DNA of 64,000 nucleotides, taken from the NCBI GenBank assembly GCA_014799465.1, contig JAAVHZ010000022.1, forward strand, positions 79,332-143,331, given 5' to 3'. Of the stretch, positions 1-8,982 are shown in pieces; position 1 is the stretch's first letter; each line of letters starts with the position of its first letter. The notes beneath the pieces are model-generated. The model made no database searches. It had not been told where the DNA came from and was given only the letters and a program-made list of their open reading frames with translations. The stretch comes from Lachnospiraceae bacterium. Its GTDB lineage: Bacteria; Bacillota; Clostridia; Lachnospirales; Lachnospiraceae. The translations under genes and the position numbers were made by a program.

Positions 1-1233
1 AAAGAGTTTGTTGACTTATTACATAATCAAGGGAATATAGGCAAAAAAATACCATTCTCAAAAAAACTGCTGTTATTACAAGAAGGGCAGATACGATATG
101 ATAATTTAATCCCACCTGGCTTTCGTGATTCCGAAAAAAATGGAGAAGCTAAGTACGGAGATTTATTTGTCTGGAAAGATATAATTACAATAGCAAAAGA
201 GAAAAACTCTAATATCATATTTGTATGCAATGATACCAAAGAGGACTGGTGGGAAAAAAACAAAGATATACCTATTGATTTAAGGCAAGAATTAGATGAA
301 GAATTTTTGGAAACCAATCCTTCTTTAAGTATTAACTTTTTGACTTTAGATAAATTTTTCTCATATTTGGCAGAGGAATTAAAGTTGGGAAAGTCTAAAA
401 GTGCTTTACAATTATCTGCTTTAGATGACACTAAAGAGATGTTAGCCAACTATGAAGATAAAATATCCCAAAGCATCAAAGATTATTTAATGACCATAAA
501 CATTGAAAAAGAATTAGATGAAGAATTTTTGGAAACTGGTGATGAAAATATATATTGGAGTATAGCAGATGTTTCTGTTGAAAAAGAAAACAAAAATATC
601 ACCTATTATGTAAACTTAGATATTAGTGTCCTTGCAGATTTAGTTTATCAGGAAGATGGCGATTATCCTTATAATGCAGGTAAAATTGCTTTGGCATTGA
701 TTGAAGAAATAGAGATATCAATGGAACAATATTCAATAGACATTGAAATAAAAACTATAAGTGTTGAAAAAAGCGATATCTTGCATATTGAACCAGAAGT
801 ATGGAGTATCGTAAAACATATGGAGAACCAAAATCCTTGCAAGGATATTATTGCCGCTAGCAAAAATGTCACTAAAATCCAAGAAAATGCAGAACAATTG
901 AATAATACTGTAGATATGAATAGCTTGAAACAAACATTACAGCAATATGCAACACTATATGAGAGGTTAGCTCAATCTATTAAACCAATAAGAACAAACG
1001 AGGTGTTTACAGAATTAACAAAACAAACTGCTGCAATTCAAAAAGCCCTATCAGCAGCAATAATGCCTCTACAAGCCAATGGTGCTTTTTCAGAATTGGT
1101 AAAGCAAGCCTCCATATACCAATCAGCTTTTTTAGCTGTTAAGCCTTTACAAGCTAATAGTGCTTTTTCAGAATTGGCAAAACAATTTTCAGCAAATAAA
1201 AAAATGAGTGAATCAACAGATGATCCAGAGTAA
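1..1233 (+). CDS. PIN-like domain protein (DUF4935/PIN_8 type), 5' end outside window
   Basis: The reading frame is open from the first base and ends at 1233, so the N-terminus is missing. The first ~85 visible residues look like the C-terminal half of a PIN-like (PIN_8) nuclease domain: PPGF near residue 38, then GDLFVWKDI, a buried beta strand NIIFVCND and a following DWW. In this family the acidic residues form a metal site for RNA cleavage; that activity is inferred here. The rest is a helical extension. Residues ~320-400 hold about three degenerate ~30-residue repeats built on PLQAN-AFSEL-KQ. ELDEEFLET occurs twice, from a 26-bp direct repeat. PIN_8 proteins are often in defence or mobile regions, which fits the nearby transposase remnants and restriction genes. 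The family is fairly sure, the function is not. Confidence 0.7.
   Translation, partial: KEFVDLLHNQGNIGKKIPFSKKLLLLQEGQIRYDNLIPPGFRDSEKNGEAKYGDLFVWKDIITIAKEKNSNIIFVCNDTKEDWWEKNKDIPIDLRQELDEEFLETNPSLSINFLTLDKFFSYLAEELKLGKSKSALQLSALDDTKEMLANYEDKISQSIKDYLMTINIEKELDEEFLETGDENIYWSIADVSVEKENKNITYYVNLDISVLADLVYQEDGDYPYNAGKIALALIEEIEISMEQYSIDIEIKTISVEKSDILHIEPEVWSIVKHMENQNPCKDIIAASKNVTKIQENAEQLNNTVDMNSLKQTLQQYATLYERLAQSIKPIRTNEVFTELTKQTAAIQKALSAAIMPLQANGAFSELVKQASIYQSAFLAVKPLQANSAFSELAKQFSANKKMSESTDDPE
289..536 (+). repeat. 26-bp direct repeat pair inside the PIN-like gene
   Basis: Bases 289-314 and 511-536 are identical over 26 bp and encode ELDEEFLET in the same frame, 222 bp apart. The distance is a multiple of three, so recombination between the copies would delete 74 codons without a frameshift. 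Confidence 0.85.
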
Positions 1234-1339
1234 TTTTTCAGTTAAATATTATAGATTGTCATTCACATTAAATCGACGGATAGAAATTGTATAATTTACT
1301 GTCCGTTGATTTTTTATGTTCTCAAAAGAAATTACACAT

Positions 1340-1816
1340 CTAATTATTTTCAGTAATAAATGACTCAATGCCAGAAGAATTGAAAATGACCATATCCGCT
1401 TTTGCAGAATTAATGGTCTGGCAAATCGGTTCAGTGAGATCAACAAGATTTTCAAAAACTGATTGTAAGTCCAGCAAATAGTTCTGTTTAAAGCTGGTGA
1501 TTGAAGCATCAGGAACTTTAGAAAAACCTCAGAAATCTCTTAAATGCTTTGAGTATTTAAGAAAAACAAGTAAAAGACAGTCTGTTGGAATAGAGAAAAT
1601 GCGTTGGAGAATTAAAGTCCAAAGCATAGCAGTTAAATGGTACTTATGGTATAGTCCTGTAGAAGAATGGTAATGCTGATAAAAAGACATTGGAATTATT
1701 GAATCAAGGTCAATATGGTTTTCCAAAAGAGACAGAAACTGAGGTTTGTCAGAATCAAAAAATTCCTGACAATCTTCAAAAATAGCTGCCAAAGTGGGCT
1801 GTTTTTGTGTTATCAT
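1340..1816 (-). pseudogene. Transposase remnant (DDE type), nonsense-mutated and truncated
   Basis: On the minus strand the translation from 1816 starts MITQKQPTLAAIFEDCQEFF and continues through MLWTLILQRIFSIPTDCLLL and LKYSKHLRDF, typical of the N-terminus of a DDE transposase family common in Clostridia. A TGA at 1529-1531 interrupts it. The same frame then resumes as GFSKVPDAS, DLQSVFENLVDLTEPICQTI and ends at a TAG at 1340-1342 after SGIESFITENN. Relatives normally have LRDFC at the TGA, so a TGC-to-TGA change is likely, and one codon seems lost after PDAS. The catalytic half is absent. This is a dead fragment. Confidence 0.75.
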
Positions 1817-1982
1817 AGAGTTATCTATTTTGGGTGATTTGTTTTGTAGTTATTTGTCATTTCAATTATTCAAAAACAGAAAAGAGATTTTTTATTTTAA
1901 AATAATAAATTTGCTGTATTTATGCGGATTTTGGTGTTTTGGAAACTCTTAAAAGGTATATTATTGTAGAAGGGAGTAAAAT

Positions 1983-2765
1983 ATGAGTTCAGTTACAGGA
2001 AGAATTGGTGAAATAAAACAACCAAGAGGCGGGTATATTAAACCGTCACAGTTTGATGTGTATAACCTTGACGATGGTTTAACATTAAGTGAAAATGAAA
2101 ATATACATGCTTCTATAATGGGAATGGCAGTTGATTATTTAACAAGATTTGCAATGGGTACAAAAGTCATAGACGCTTTTGATACATCATGTGAAGGTGC
2201 TGTAATTGCAGAGCAGATGTTTCAGGAAAAGGGAACTTTGAAAAAAGTAGAAAAATTATTATCTGGTATAAAAGGGATTGATGGCAAGTCTATTATAAAT
2301 GCTTGTAAAGTAGTTACATATGATGTGTGGCTTAGGAATCCGATGGGAGCAATTATGGCAAAGGGAGCAGATGAAACTAATCCCGATGCGGATACTGTTA
2401 ATAATATTAAAATAATGATTGAGAGAAGTATTTCTTTTTGGAATAAGTACGGTCCGATTGTAAAAGATGGTTTCACATTTGAGCCAAACGGTTATACAAA
2501 TACGGTTGATTCTGGAGATGGAGATTATCTTACTGCGGATACTCTTTGGGAGTTCAAGGTAACAAAGTCAAAACCAACTAATAAACATACATTACAGTTG
2601 TTAATGTATTGGATAATGGGACAACATTCAGGGCAAGAAATATATAAAAAAATACAAAAATTGGGTATATTTAATCCAAGAATAAATGTGGTATATCTTC
2701 TTGATATAAAAGCTATTTCGGAAGAAATAATTGCGGAAGTGGAAAGAGATATTATTTGTTATTAA
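1983..2765 (+). CDS. Putative PD-(D/E)XK-like nuclease fold protein of unknown function
   Basis: This is a 260-residue protein. The ATG at 1983 follows a GAAGGGAG ribosome site. The one recognisable feature is near residues 178-210: GDGDYLTADTLWEFKVTK, then KHTLQLLMYWIMG. The spacing of Asp, the E-F-K element on a strand and a following helix with Q and YW matches the core of PD-(D/E)XK nucleases (D...ExK...Q). I infer that fold from the pattern only. There is no signal peptide or membrane segment. It stands alone between two transposase remnants and is followed by a terminator-like hairpin at 2827, so it is probably a single-gene cargo unit. Specificity and role are unknown. Confidence 0.55.
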   Translation: MSSVTGRIGEIKQPRGGYIKPSQFDVYNLDDGLTLSENENIHASIMGMAVDYLTRFAMGTKVIDAFDTSCEGAVIAEQMFQEKGTLKKVEKLLSGIKGIDGKSIINACKVVTYDVWLRNPMGAIMAKGADETNPDADTVNNIKIMIERSISFWNKYGPIVKDGFTFEPNGYTNTVDSGDGDYLTADTLWEFKVTKSKPTNKHTLQLLMYWIMGQHSGQEIYKKIQKLGIFNPRINVVYLLDIKAISEEIIAEVERDIICY

Positions 2766-3082
2766 GTGTATTTGATATGTGTTGAATTTACATATTGCCA
2801 TTATAACTGAATATATTTTGATTTATGGTAGCGATTTATCTTAACAGAAAATCAGCTACCGTTTTATTTTAACAACTATCAACACAGCATAGAAAGAATG
2901 AAGTATTAAGAAATGATTGAGAACAAGCGGGAAGTCAGCAAAGATTTAGGGAAACACTGAGTAATTATTTATCGATCCTATTATCTTGTTTTGGACTTTT
3001 TTGAGAAAGAATATTTGATTTAGGCTGTATTTATTAAGTTTTTCTTGGTTTCAGCAGGTCACTTTCCTACAAATGGGCATAC
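2766..3082. other. Intergenic stretch with one terminator-like hairpin
   Basis: Apart from the hairpin at 2827-2870 this AT-rich stretch shows no open frame with a ribosome site, no RNA gene and no clear repeat. It probably contains further decayed insertion-sequence DNA next to the transposase remnant that starts at 3083. Confidence 0.4.
2827..2870 (+). terminator. Probable Rho-independent terminator
   Basis: GGTAGC-GATTT pairs with AAATCAGCTACC (one bulge), followed by GTTTTATTTT. It lies about 60 bp after the stop of the gene ending at 2765. Confidence 0.6.
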
Positions 3083-3625
3083 TTAAGACATAGTATTACA
3101 GATATTTAAATTTTTTGTTCTGCCCGCCCTCTCACACATTACAAGATTGGCACTGGCAAAAAGAATGTTAAAACGGTTTATGTTCCAGGCTATTTCTCCG
3201 TACACAGCTTTGAAATATCCAAAATGGTTTTTTCCTGCTTTCAATTTGCTAATCCCAGTTAATGCCTGCATAGTCTTTTGACACTTTTATACTTTTCTGA
3301 CGCACATTTACCCTGAACTCTATTTGGTAAAAGTGTGCATCCTCACGGAATTTAGATTTGTTGCCAGCCTCCTGATATCTTGAATCACCATAAACTAACT
3401 CATCATCTTCCCTGATAAGCTTTGAAGTTTCTACTATAAAGAAGTATCGGTAATAGTATATACATACAAGCTGCCCACATCAACGCTGGCATGGATTTTC
3501 ATTCCAAAGTACCATTGATAAATGTTACACCTGCTAGGATATCCTAATGATACAATAGTTGACATAATAGAACCCGTCTCATCATATTTTTTTAATTCTC
3601 TGTTAAATTCGTTTTCTGAATACAA
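3083..3625 (-). pseudogene. Decayed IS5-type transposase with an IS3 orfA-like head
   Basis: Minus-strand pieces in several frames spell an insertion-sequence transposase. At 3434-3500 is FGMKIHASVDVGSLYVYTIT, the IS5-family catalytic core (FGMK-H-GVD-GS). After a frame change at ~3440 come SKLIREDDELVYGDSRY and IEFRVNVRQKS with a stop after INWD. A further frame change gives the C-terminal NRFNILFASANLVMCERAGR. The first ~39 residues (3509-3625) read instead as an IS3 orfA helix-turn-helix (SIMSTIVSLGYPSRCNIYQW). So an IS3-like fragment is joined to an IS5-like fragment, and the presumed start is TTG. The gene is multiply frameshifted and inactive. Confidence 0.7.
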
Positions 3626-3691
3626 AATTACTTACTCTTTCGGAGTACTTTAGGAAGTTCAGATTTTTGTCCGCACCCCAAACCTTAGAAA

Positions 3692-5128
3692 TTATTTCAA
3701 AATTTTATCTATCATTTTTTCTATTTCATTTTTCTTTTCATCTATTTGTTTTTCAATCTCTTTTTGTTTATATATTTCAGTATTTATCATATTAACAATT
3801 TTTTGCTGCTCAGATAGCGGTATATCTGGTATAGGAAATTCCTGCACTTGATTAGGAAAAATGTTTGTATTGTTTCCAAGACCTTTTTTGTTTATTTCTA
3901 TAAGATACTGAAAATATTGGCTTCTAAAATAGAAGTATGCAAATTCGGGATTTATAACAGATTCATCAAATCTCATACGAATAATGAAATCACAGAAAAT
4001 CCCTTTTACATCATCTTTTATAATTGCTACCTTTCCTATACCACCTTCACCAGATCTCATCATAACAATATCATTTACAGAAATTTCAGTAGAGACAGGT
4101 GTTTTTAATCCCTTAATCTTTTTAGTAAGTTTTCTTATAGCATAGTCATTAGAAACATATTTAATATCAGTTAAATCAAGCTCCCAAGAACTTATATCAG
4201 CCATTGAAACATATGCATAGTTTCCTGATTCATCATAATCAGTTGTTTCTATTCCTTGTCCTGTAATCATTGGAAGAACAAGGCAGTGTTTAATCTTTTT
4301 GTTAGGTCTATTCAACAACTCATGATATACAAATTCTCCTGTTGGTCTTTGAAATTTAGCACTAAAACGAGCATCAACATTATTACCACATTGCAAAAAA
4401 GATGAATAAAACATTTTTTCTTTTAAAGAATCAAACTTTGCATAATTATATTTAAAATACTCTTCAAAAGTTTTATCAACAATAGATGAAATAGATTTTT
4501 TGGCTAATTTTAAATTAGAAATATCAAACAATATAGGGGTTGCCTTATTAATTATTTCTAACTGTTCTTTAGCGGTTGGAACATAAATGGGCATATCATA
4601 AATATACCTTTGTGCTAAATTTTTAATTGTCTTTCCCGTTTCAACACTCCTAAAATAATCCTTGCACAAAGAAGACTGCATAAACAAAATAAGGTATTTT
4701 TCTAGTAGCAAATCATTTTTTATACGAATTCTGCATAAATAATGTGATAATGTCATATTAAATGGCAGTTCTTCATCATAAACAAATGAATTACCACAAT
4801 TAGACGATATAGTTATGACTATATCACCCACCTGTAGGCGATATTTAGATAATTCATCTGCTTTATCATCATTTATATAAATAGCATTTTCAAGATTTAA
4901 ACTACTATCATCAATATTTCTTACGGTTATATGAATGTTATCCGTTCCGATTTCATAATCTTCAGCCTTTATTGACTTACCACTTTCTAAGAAAGTAATG
5001 TATTCTCGCATTTTTTTCATATGAGTTAAATCATACTTTTGTTGTATTAAAAAGTAATCAACATCCATTCTTAAATACATATCTTTTGAAATGCTGGATA
5101 ATTGAGGATTATTTATTGTAACGCTCAT
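3692..5128 (-). CDS. hsdS: Restriction-modification specificity subunit (HsdS / BcgIB-like)
   Basis: This 478-residue protein has the two-fold layout of DNA specificity subunits: a target-recognition domain (~1-170) ending in IPVPTAKEQLEII-like sequence (IYVPTAKEQLEIIN here), a coiled-coil spacer, a second recognition domain (~240-420) ending in FPIPDIPLSEQQKIVNMI, and a C-terminal helical spacer rich in Lys/Glu. Each half reads one part of a bipartite target and the helices set the distance. It starts 3 bp after the stop of the methylase-nuclease gene, so the two are co-transcribed. It should direct the neighbouring catalytic subunit. The target sequence cannot be read from the protein. Confidence 0.9.
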   Translation of the reverse strand: MSVTINNPQLSSISKDMYLRMDVDYFLIQQKYDLTHMKKMREYITFLESGKSIKAEDYEIGTDNIHITVRNIDDSSLNLENAIYINDDKADELSKYRLQVGDIVITISSNCGNSFVYDEELPFNMTLSHYLCRIRIKNDLLLEKYLILFMQSSLCKDYFRSVETGKTIKNLAQRYIYDMPIYVPTAKEQLEIINKATPILFDISNLKLAKKSISSIVDKTFEEYFKYNYAKFDSLKEKMFYSSFLQCGNNVDARFSAKFQRPTGEFVYHELLNRPNKKIKHCLVLPMITGQGIETTDYDESGNYAYVSMADISSWELDLTDIKYVSNDYAIRKLTKKIKGLKTPVSTEISVNDIVMMRSGEGGIGKVAIIKDDVKGIFCDFIIRMRFDESVINPEFAYFYFRSQYFQYLIEINKKGLGNNTNIFPNQVQEFPIPDIPLSEQQKIVNMINTEIYKQKEIEKQIDEKKNEIEKMIDKILK

Positions 5129-5131
5129 ATA

Positions 5132-7555
5132 TTATTCCCCCTTAGACCAATCTATTTCTCTGATATAGTCAAGAAGAGATTCCTTTTTACCATCATCAAT
5201 AAGAATCAAACCCGCTTTGTCTTCTCTATATAAATCATTAGGCTGTATTTTTAAACCTCTTTTCGTTCTCTTATATCCTATATTATCTACCTCTGCATTA
5301 AAAATACTGTAATCAAGTTCTTTTGAAACTTCTTCAAATACCCACCAAGTATTAACATAGCCAAATTCATTTTGTGTGTCTTTATCGTACTTTAAGAGTT
5401 CAACTATTTCATTTCTATATTTTTCAATAAGCTCTGAATTGGAAAGTGCGTTATCTTTTTCTTGGATATATGCCTTTAAAAATCTATTAAGAAGTTCTCT
5501 TTCTTCACTTTCTGAAAGCTCCTTAATAGAAGGTAACTTACTCTTTTCTTTCTTCCCATCATTTGCCAACACAAGATTTTCTATTCTGGTTTTAAGATTA
5601 GAGTATTCATCTGAATATTTTTTCCATACCTTATTCCATTCTTTTATTTCAGAAGATGTTTTCTTTTGTGCAAACAAAATACTGGTTTTGGTATTTGTAA
5701 AAGGAGCAAAAGTAGACTGTGGAAGGGAAACAACTGCCTTAACAATAAAGTATTTATAAATAAACAACCTAATATATTTATTCTCGGTAGTGTCAAATAC
5801 ACTTTCAGGAAGGACAGCAGCAAGTCTTCCACCTTCCTTTAAAAGCTGATAATAACGCTCAATAAAAAGGTTTTCAGAATTTTTCTTATTTCCAAATACA
5901 AATGATTTATTAAGCTTCTTTTTTGTCTCATTATCCAAATTTACAGAGAAGGGTGGATTAGTAAGTATAAGGTCAAATCTACCATTTATCTTTTTCGTAT
6001 ATAATTCATTATCAAATTCTTTGTTTAACTCATTTATACCTGTTTCTTTGGTATATTCAGGAAATGGAAGCAAACCATCACCCTTTTGTGTCCCTACAAA
6101 GATATTAGTGGAACCGTCCCCATGAAGAATCATATTAACCTTAGTAGCAGTACCAAGATTAAAGTTTAATTCACTACCATAAATAAAATCTTTCGCCCAT
6201 TTATTTTCTCTATTGTGAGGAAGAAACCAATCTTCCATCTTTTCTTTAACATAACGATTATTGCTTATCTGGTCTTTGAAACGATATTTTATATTAGCGG
6301 TAATAAATTTCATATACTCAATAAGGAAAGTTCCACTCCCAGCAGAGGGGTCTATCATATATGGAATTTCCTTATCATTATTAATTCTCTCAATAGCGAG
6401 TTTATCCGCTTGAATAGCCCAAAGCATAAAACGGACAATGTTAATATGAGTAAAAAACTGTCCTTTCGTCTGTTTAAAACCTTCTCTTATGATGCCTTCA
6501 AAAAAGTCCCCAAGAATGTCTTTCCCAGATAAAGAATTTTTACCATCAACAAAAGAATATCTCTCTATTGATTGTACCGTATATTTTACTTTTTCAAGAG
6601 AAAATTTCTTTGTATCTACAACATAAGACTTTTCTAATTCTTTCTCGTCTGTTATATTCAGTTTTTCCTTCAAAGCTCTTCGATATAATTCATTTATCCT
6701 ATCGAAAAGCGTTTCCAATGATTCATAATCTTCAGTATCATCATTAAATGAAAAAGACTGAAACTCATATTCTTCTCCATCATTTTTTTCATGCTCATCC
6801 TGTATTTTTGCAAGAATAAGGTTTGTTAGGGATGAAAAAATGTCATTATCATCAGTTCCACCACCACCCCATAAAACATTATGAAGGTCAGTCTGAAGAT
6901 TAGTAAGTAACTCATTTGTAAAACTTGTTTCTAAGTCCTTTGCACTCCCTTTTTTATATGGTGTTTTCTGTGCCTTTCCATATTTTTCAGGAATTGTATT
7001 CACATAGTCACGAGAACTTTCCCAATCCTTATATGTATGAAATTTAGTAAAATCTATAATGATACATTCATCATTAATATTTGTGCCTATAACATTTGTT
7101 GTATAAAGCATTAAATATTTTACATTACGCTTTTCAGCTTCTTCCATAGCTGCGACTTTAAAAAGCTGGTCTTCAATAATCTGGTCCCGATTTTCTCCAG
7201 TTTCACCGAAATATGCTTCAGGAGCTTTTAACTCTACAAAAAGAAAAGCATTATCCTTTTTGTCCCTTACAACAACATCAATTCTTGATGTATTAGTATG
7301 AGGTCTGCCAGCTTTATATTCATGTTCAAATTCTATTTTAGAAATATCATAACCAAGTTCATTAACAAGCCTTGTGAGAAAATAAGCTCTTACTATTTCT
7401 TCATCTTTAAGAGTCTTTATATCTCTACCTTTTAATTCATCACAGTACTCTATTTTTTTACCTTTATAATCAAAGGTTTTAACTACTTTTTGAGGTTGTG
7501 TTTCTATATATTTCTTTATGGTTTCTTTTTGAGTATCTGATAATACATAAGACAT
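5132..7555 (-). CDS. Fused nuclease-N6-adenine methyltransferase (BcgIA-like / type I HsdM with HsdR N-terminal domain)
   Basis: This 807-residue protein joins two activities. Residues ~60-160 match the N-terminal nuclease domain of HsdR proteins: RIDVVVRDKK followed by FLFVELKAP, giving a D93...E108-x-K110 site. Residues ~340-680 are an N6-adenine methylase: KGQFFTH near 364-370, the AdoMet loop DPSAGSGT at 402-409 and the catalytic NPPF at 533-536. No translocase (DEAD/helicase) domain or separate hsdR gene is visible. Together with the adjacent specificity subunit this is the arrangement of type IIB/IIG BcgI-like systems, where one polypeptide cuts and methylates. Cutting on both sides of the site is known for BcgI and only inferred here. 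The small regulator at 7656 lies just upstream. Confidence 0.85.
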   Translation of the reverse strand: MSYVLSDTQKETIKKYIETQPQKVVKTFDYKGKKIEYCDELKGRDIKTLKDEEIVRAYFLTRLVNELGYDISKIEFEHEYKAGRPHTNTSRIDVVVRDKKDNAFLFVELKAPEAYFGETGENRDQIIEDQLFKVAAMEEAEKRNVKYLMLYTTNVIGTNINDECIIIDFTKFHTYKDWESSRDYVNTIPEKYGKAQKTPYKKGSAKDLETSFTNELLTNLQTDLHNVLWGGGGTDDNDIFSSLTNLILAKIQDEHEKNDGEEYEFQSFSFNDDTEDYESLETLFDRINELYRRALKEKLNITDEKELEKSYVVDTKKFSLEKVKYTVQSIERYSFVDGKNSLSGKDILGDFFEGIIREGFKQTKGQFFTHINIVRFMLWAIQADKLAIERINNDKEIPYMIDPSAGSGTFLIEYMKFITANIKYRFKDQISNNRYVKEKMEDWFLPHNRENKWAKDFIYGSELNFNLGTATKVNMILHGDGSTNIFVGTQKGDGLLPFPEYTKETGINELNKEFDNELYTKKINGRFDLILTNPPFSVNLDNETKKKLNKSFVFGNKKNSENLFIERYYQLLKEGGRLAAVLPESVFDTTENKYIRLFIYKYFIVKAVVSLPQSTFAPFTNTKTSILFAQKKTSSEIKEWNKVWKKYSDEYSNLKTRIENLVLANDGKKEKSKLPSIKELSESEERELLNRFLKAYIQEKDNALSNSELIEKYRNEIVELLKYDKDTQNEFGYVNTWWVFEEVSKELDYSIFNAEVDNIGYKRTKRGLKIQPNDLYREDKAGLILIDDGKKESLLDYIREIDWSKGE

Positions 7556-7582
7556 ACTAAAGTACCTTATTTTCTAATGGAG

Positions 7583-7625
7583 CTTTAGTTATCTCCTGTG
7601 GAGATAACTAAAGGATATCCTTTAG
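7583..7625 (-). promoter_or_regulatory. Overlapping palindromes before the restriction genes (attenuator or operator)
   Basis: Bases 7583-7596 and 7600-7613 form a perfect 14-bp inverted repeat with a 3-nt loop. The second arm also takes part in another perfect palindrome, CTAAAGGATATCCTTTAG (7608-7625). The two foldings are mutually exclusive. The site lies between the winged-helix gene and the methylase-nuclease, both read leftward, about 28 bp before the methylase start. It could be a leader that limits restriction-gene expression, or an operator. No U-run follows the hairpin on the minus strand, so a simple terminator is less likely. Confidence 0.6.
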
Positions 7626-7655
7626 CAAAATTCCTTTCTTTTGATTTAGATTTTA

Positions 7656-7934
7656 TTAATTATTTCCAACACCAATATTCTGTATGGCATAGACTACTTT
7701 ATGTCCTGTTTCAGTTAAAGCATATTTTCCTTTCTTTCCCTGAAACGGAACAACGCATCCATAGTCTTTAAGCTCATTAATGATTTTATTAGTTTTCAGC
7801 TTAGAGTAATGTGCTAGGTGCACAATTTCCTGTTGTGAGAGAGACACATAGCTCTCTTCTTTTATAGTAACCTGATTCGCTGATAATATTTTCAACACTT
7901 CGTATCTATCGTTAGCAAATAACTCTAAATTCAT
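7656..7934 (-). CDS. Small winged-helix transcription regulator next to the restriction genes
   Basis: This 92-residue protein is almost entirely one winged helix-turn-helix: an N-terminal helix (NDRYEVLKILSA), a turn region (LSQQEIVHLAHYSKLKTNKI), a recognition helix (NELKDYGCV) and a beta wing (KKGKYALTETGHKVVYAI). No ligand domain is present. A GGTGAG ribosome site precedes the ATG. It is read in the same direction as, and just upstream of, the methylase-nuclease. It probably serves as a controller that delays or limits restriction expression, a role played by unrelated C proteins in other systems; here that is inference. Confidence 0.7.
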   Translation of the reverse strand: MNLELFANDRYEVLKILSANQVTIKEESYVSLSQQEIVHLAHYSKLKTNKIINELKDYGCVVPFQGKKGKYALTETGHKVVYAIQNIGVGNN

Positions 7935-7966
7935 TCAAATCATCTCACCAAGATTTGTGTATTAAT

Positions 7967-7980
7967 TTTACTATAGTAAA
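7967..7980. promoter_or_regulatory. Palindrome upstream of the winged-helix gene, possible operator
   Basis: TTTACTATAGTAAA is a perfect 14-bp palindrome about 33 bp before the start of the gene at 7934. On the minus strand it contains TATAGT, a plausible -10 element, so a protein bound here would block that promoter. Confidence 0.4.
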
Positions 7981-8158
7981 TACAGCAATTCAACCTTTAT
8001 GTTGTACTATCTTAAAATATTTTAGTGTTATTTTATATGCTATCTGGGTGTGCTAAATAACCAATATCTAGGGGAACGGAAACGAAAATTTGAAGGAAAT
8101 CTTCGAATATTTTAACGATTTTAGGGGTGTAGTACCAGATTTTGTGGTTAAAAGACAA

Positions 8159-8211
8159 TTAGAGGGTGATAAAGCCCAGCTCTTATTATTAAACCATTTC
8201 ACCCTCTAATC
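8159..8211. repeat. 12-bp perfect inverted repeat in a gene-free stretch
   Basis: ATTAGAGGGTGA at 8159-8170 is matched by its exact reverse complement at 8200-8211, with a 29-nt loop. It lies in the 633-bp gap 7935-8567, where no convincing gene is seen. A U-run does not follow on either strand. It may be a structured RNA piece or the ends of a lost small element. Confidence 0.6.
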
Positions 8212-8475
8212 AGAATATATAAAGAAGTTATAAAATCAATCAGTTTTTTTATTGTACCATACCCAGAAGTAAAAGGAAACTATAGCTAAATCACAACAGG
8301 GTTTTTCAAAATGTTTATTGTGATATTGAATATATTCTTTGACAATTTTATCGGTTACATTTATGCAGTTATACACTATAACAGTACGATATTCAAGATA
8401 ATAACAGATGATGTAAGAATCAATTTTATATCAAGGTTATTCATACATGAGGTATTTACTGATGTTTCAAATGAT

Positions 8476-8529
8476 GAGCCAAAAAGGAGCCAAAAAGGAG
8501 CCGAAAAGGAGCCGAAAAAAGGAGTCAAA
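8476..8529. repeat. 11-bp tandem repeat just after the Xre gene
   Basis: About five copies of GAGCCAAAAAG/GAGCCGAAAAG lie head to tail 40-90 bp downstream of the stop of the Xre-type gene (read leftward). The repeat is purine-rich on the + strand. Nothing shows that it is translated. Confidence 0.7.
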
Positions 8530-8567
8530 ATAAAACAAGCATCCATTATTCCAAAATCAAAACAAAT

Positions 8568-8924
8568 TCAACGTCCCTTCCAGACTTTCAGCATTCTTAT
8601 AATTTTTCTACGTTCATCAGGAGAAAAAGTTTTAAATATCCCTATCAACTCATCATACATAGGGTCATTATCAGTATTTTCAATGGATTCAGAATCTTTT
8701 CCGGCAGCCAGAATTGAATCAACAGACATGTTGCATAACTTTGAATAATATAACAGTACTCTCAAATTCAGCTTTGTACGGCTGTTTTCTACGTTACTGA
8801 CAAAAGCAACAGTACATTCCAGATCTTCAGCTACTTTCTCCTGAGTAACACCTTGCTCCATACGCATCTGTTTCATTTTTTGACCTACTTTTGTAAAATC
8901 TATTTCATATTCATTCTTGTTCAT
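8568..8924 (-). CDS. Xre-family helix-turn-helix regulator
   Basis: This 118-residue protein has one HTH_3 domain at ~13-68: VGQKMKQMRMEQGVTQEKVA, then ECTVAFVSNVENSRTKLNL. The C-terminal ~50 residues (SIENTDNDPMYDELIGIF) are a short helical tail. The ATG has an AAGGAG-like site (read leftward from 8938). It is divergent from the SSSSSF-motif gene at 9049, and the 124-bp gap contains a 30-bp inverted repeat and a promoter for the right-hand gene. It probably represses itself and may control the neighbour. Confidence 0.85.
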   Translation of the reverse strand: MNKNEYEIDFTKVGQKMKQMRMEQGVTQEKVAEDLECTVAFVSNVENSRTKLNLRVLLYYSKLCNMSVDSILAAGKDSESIENTDNDPMYDELIGIFKTFSPDERRKIIRMLKVWKGR

Positions 8925-8952
8925 TATATAACTCCTTGTATACTAAAATTTA

Positions 8953-8982
8953 CTAATAAATATATTTTATTACATTTATTAG
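8953..8982. promoter_or_regulatory. Inverted repeat between divergent genes, probable Xre operator
   Basis: CTAATAAAT (8953-8961) and ATTTATTAG (8974-8982) are perfect inverted copies separated by 12 bp. The repeat directly abuts the -35 element of the rightward promoter and lies about 30 bp before the start of the Xre gene. Confidence 0.5.

Noticed and set aside
8311..8748. Rightward open frame overlapping the Xre gene
   Set aside because: No ribosome site; composition follows the antisense of the Xre gene and the 11-bp repeat.
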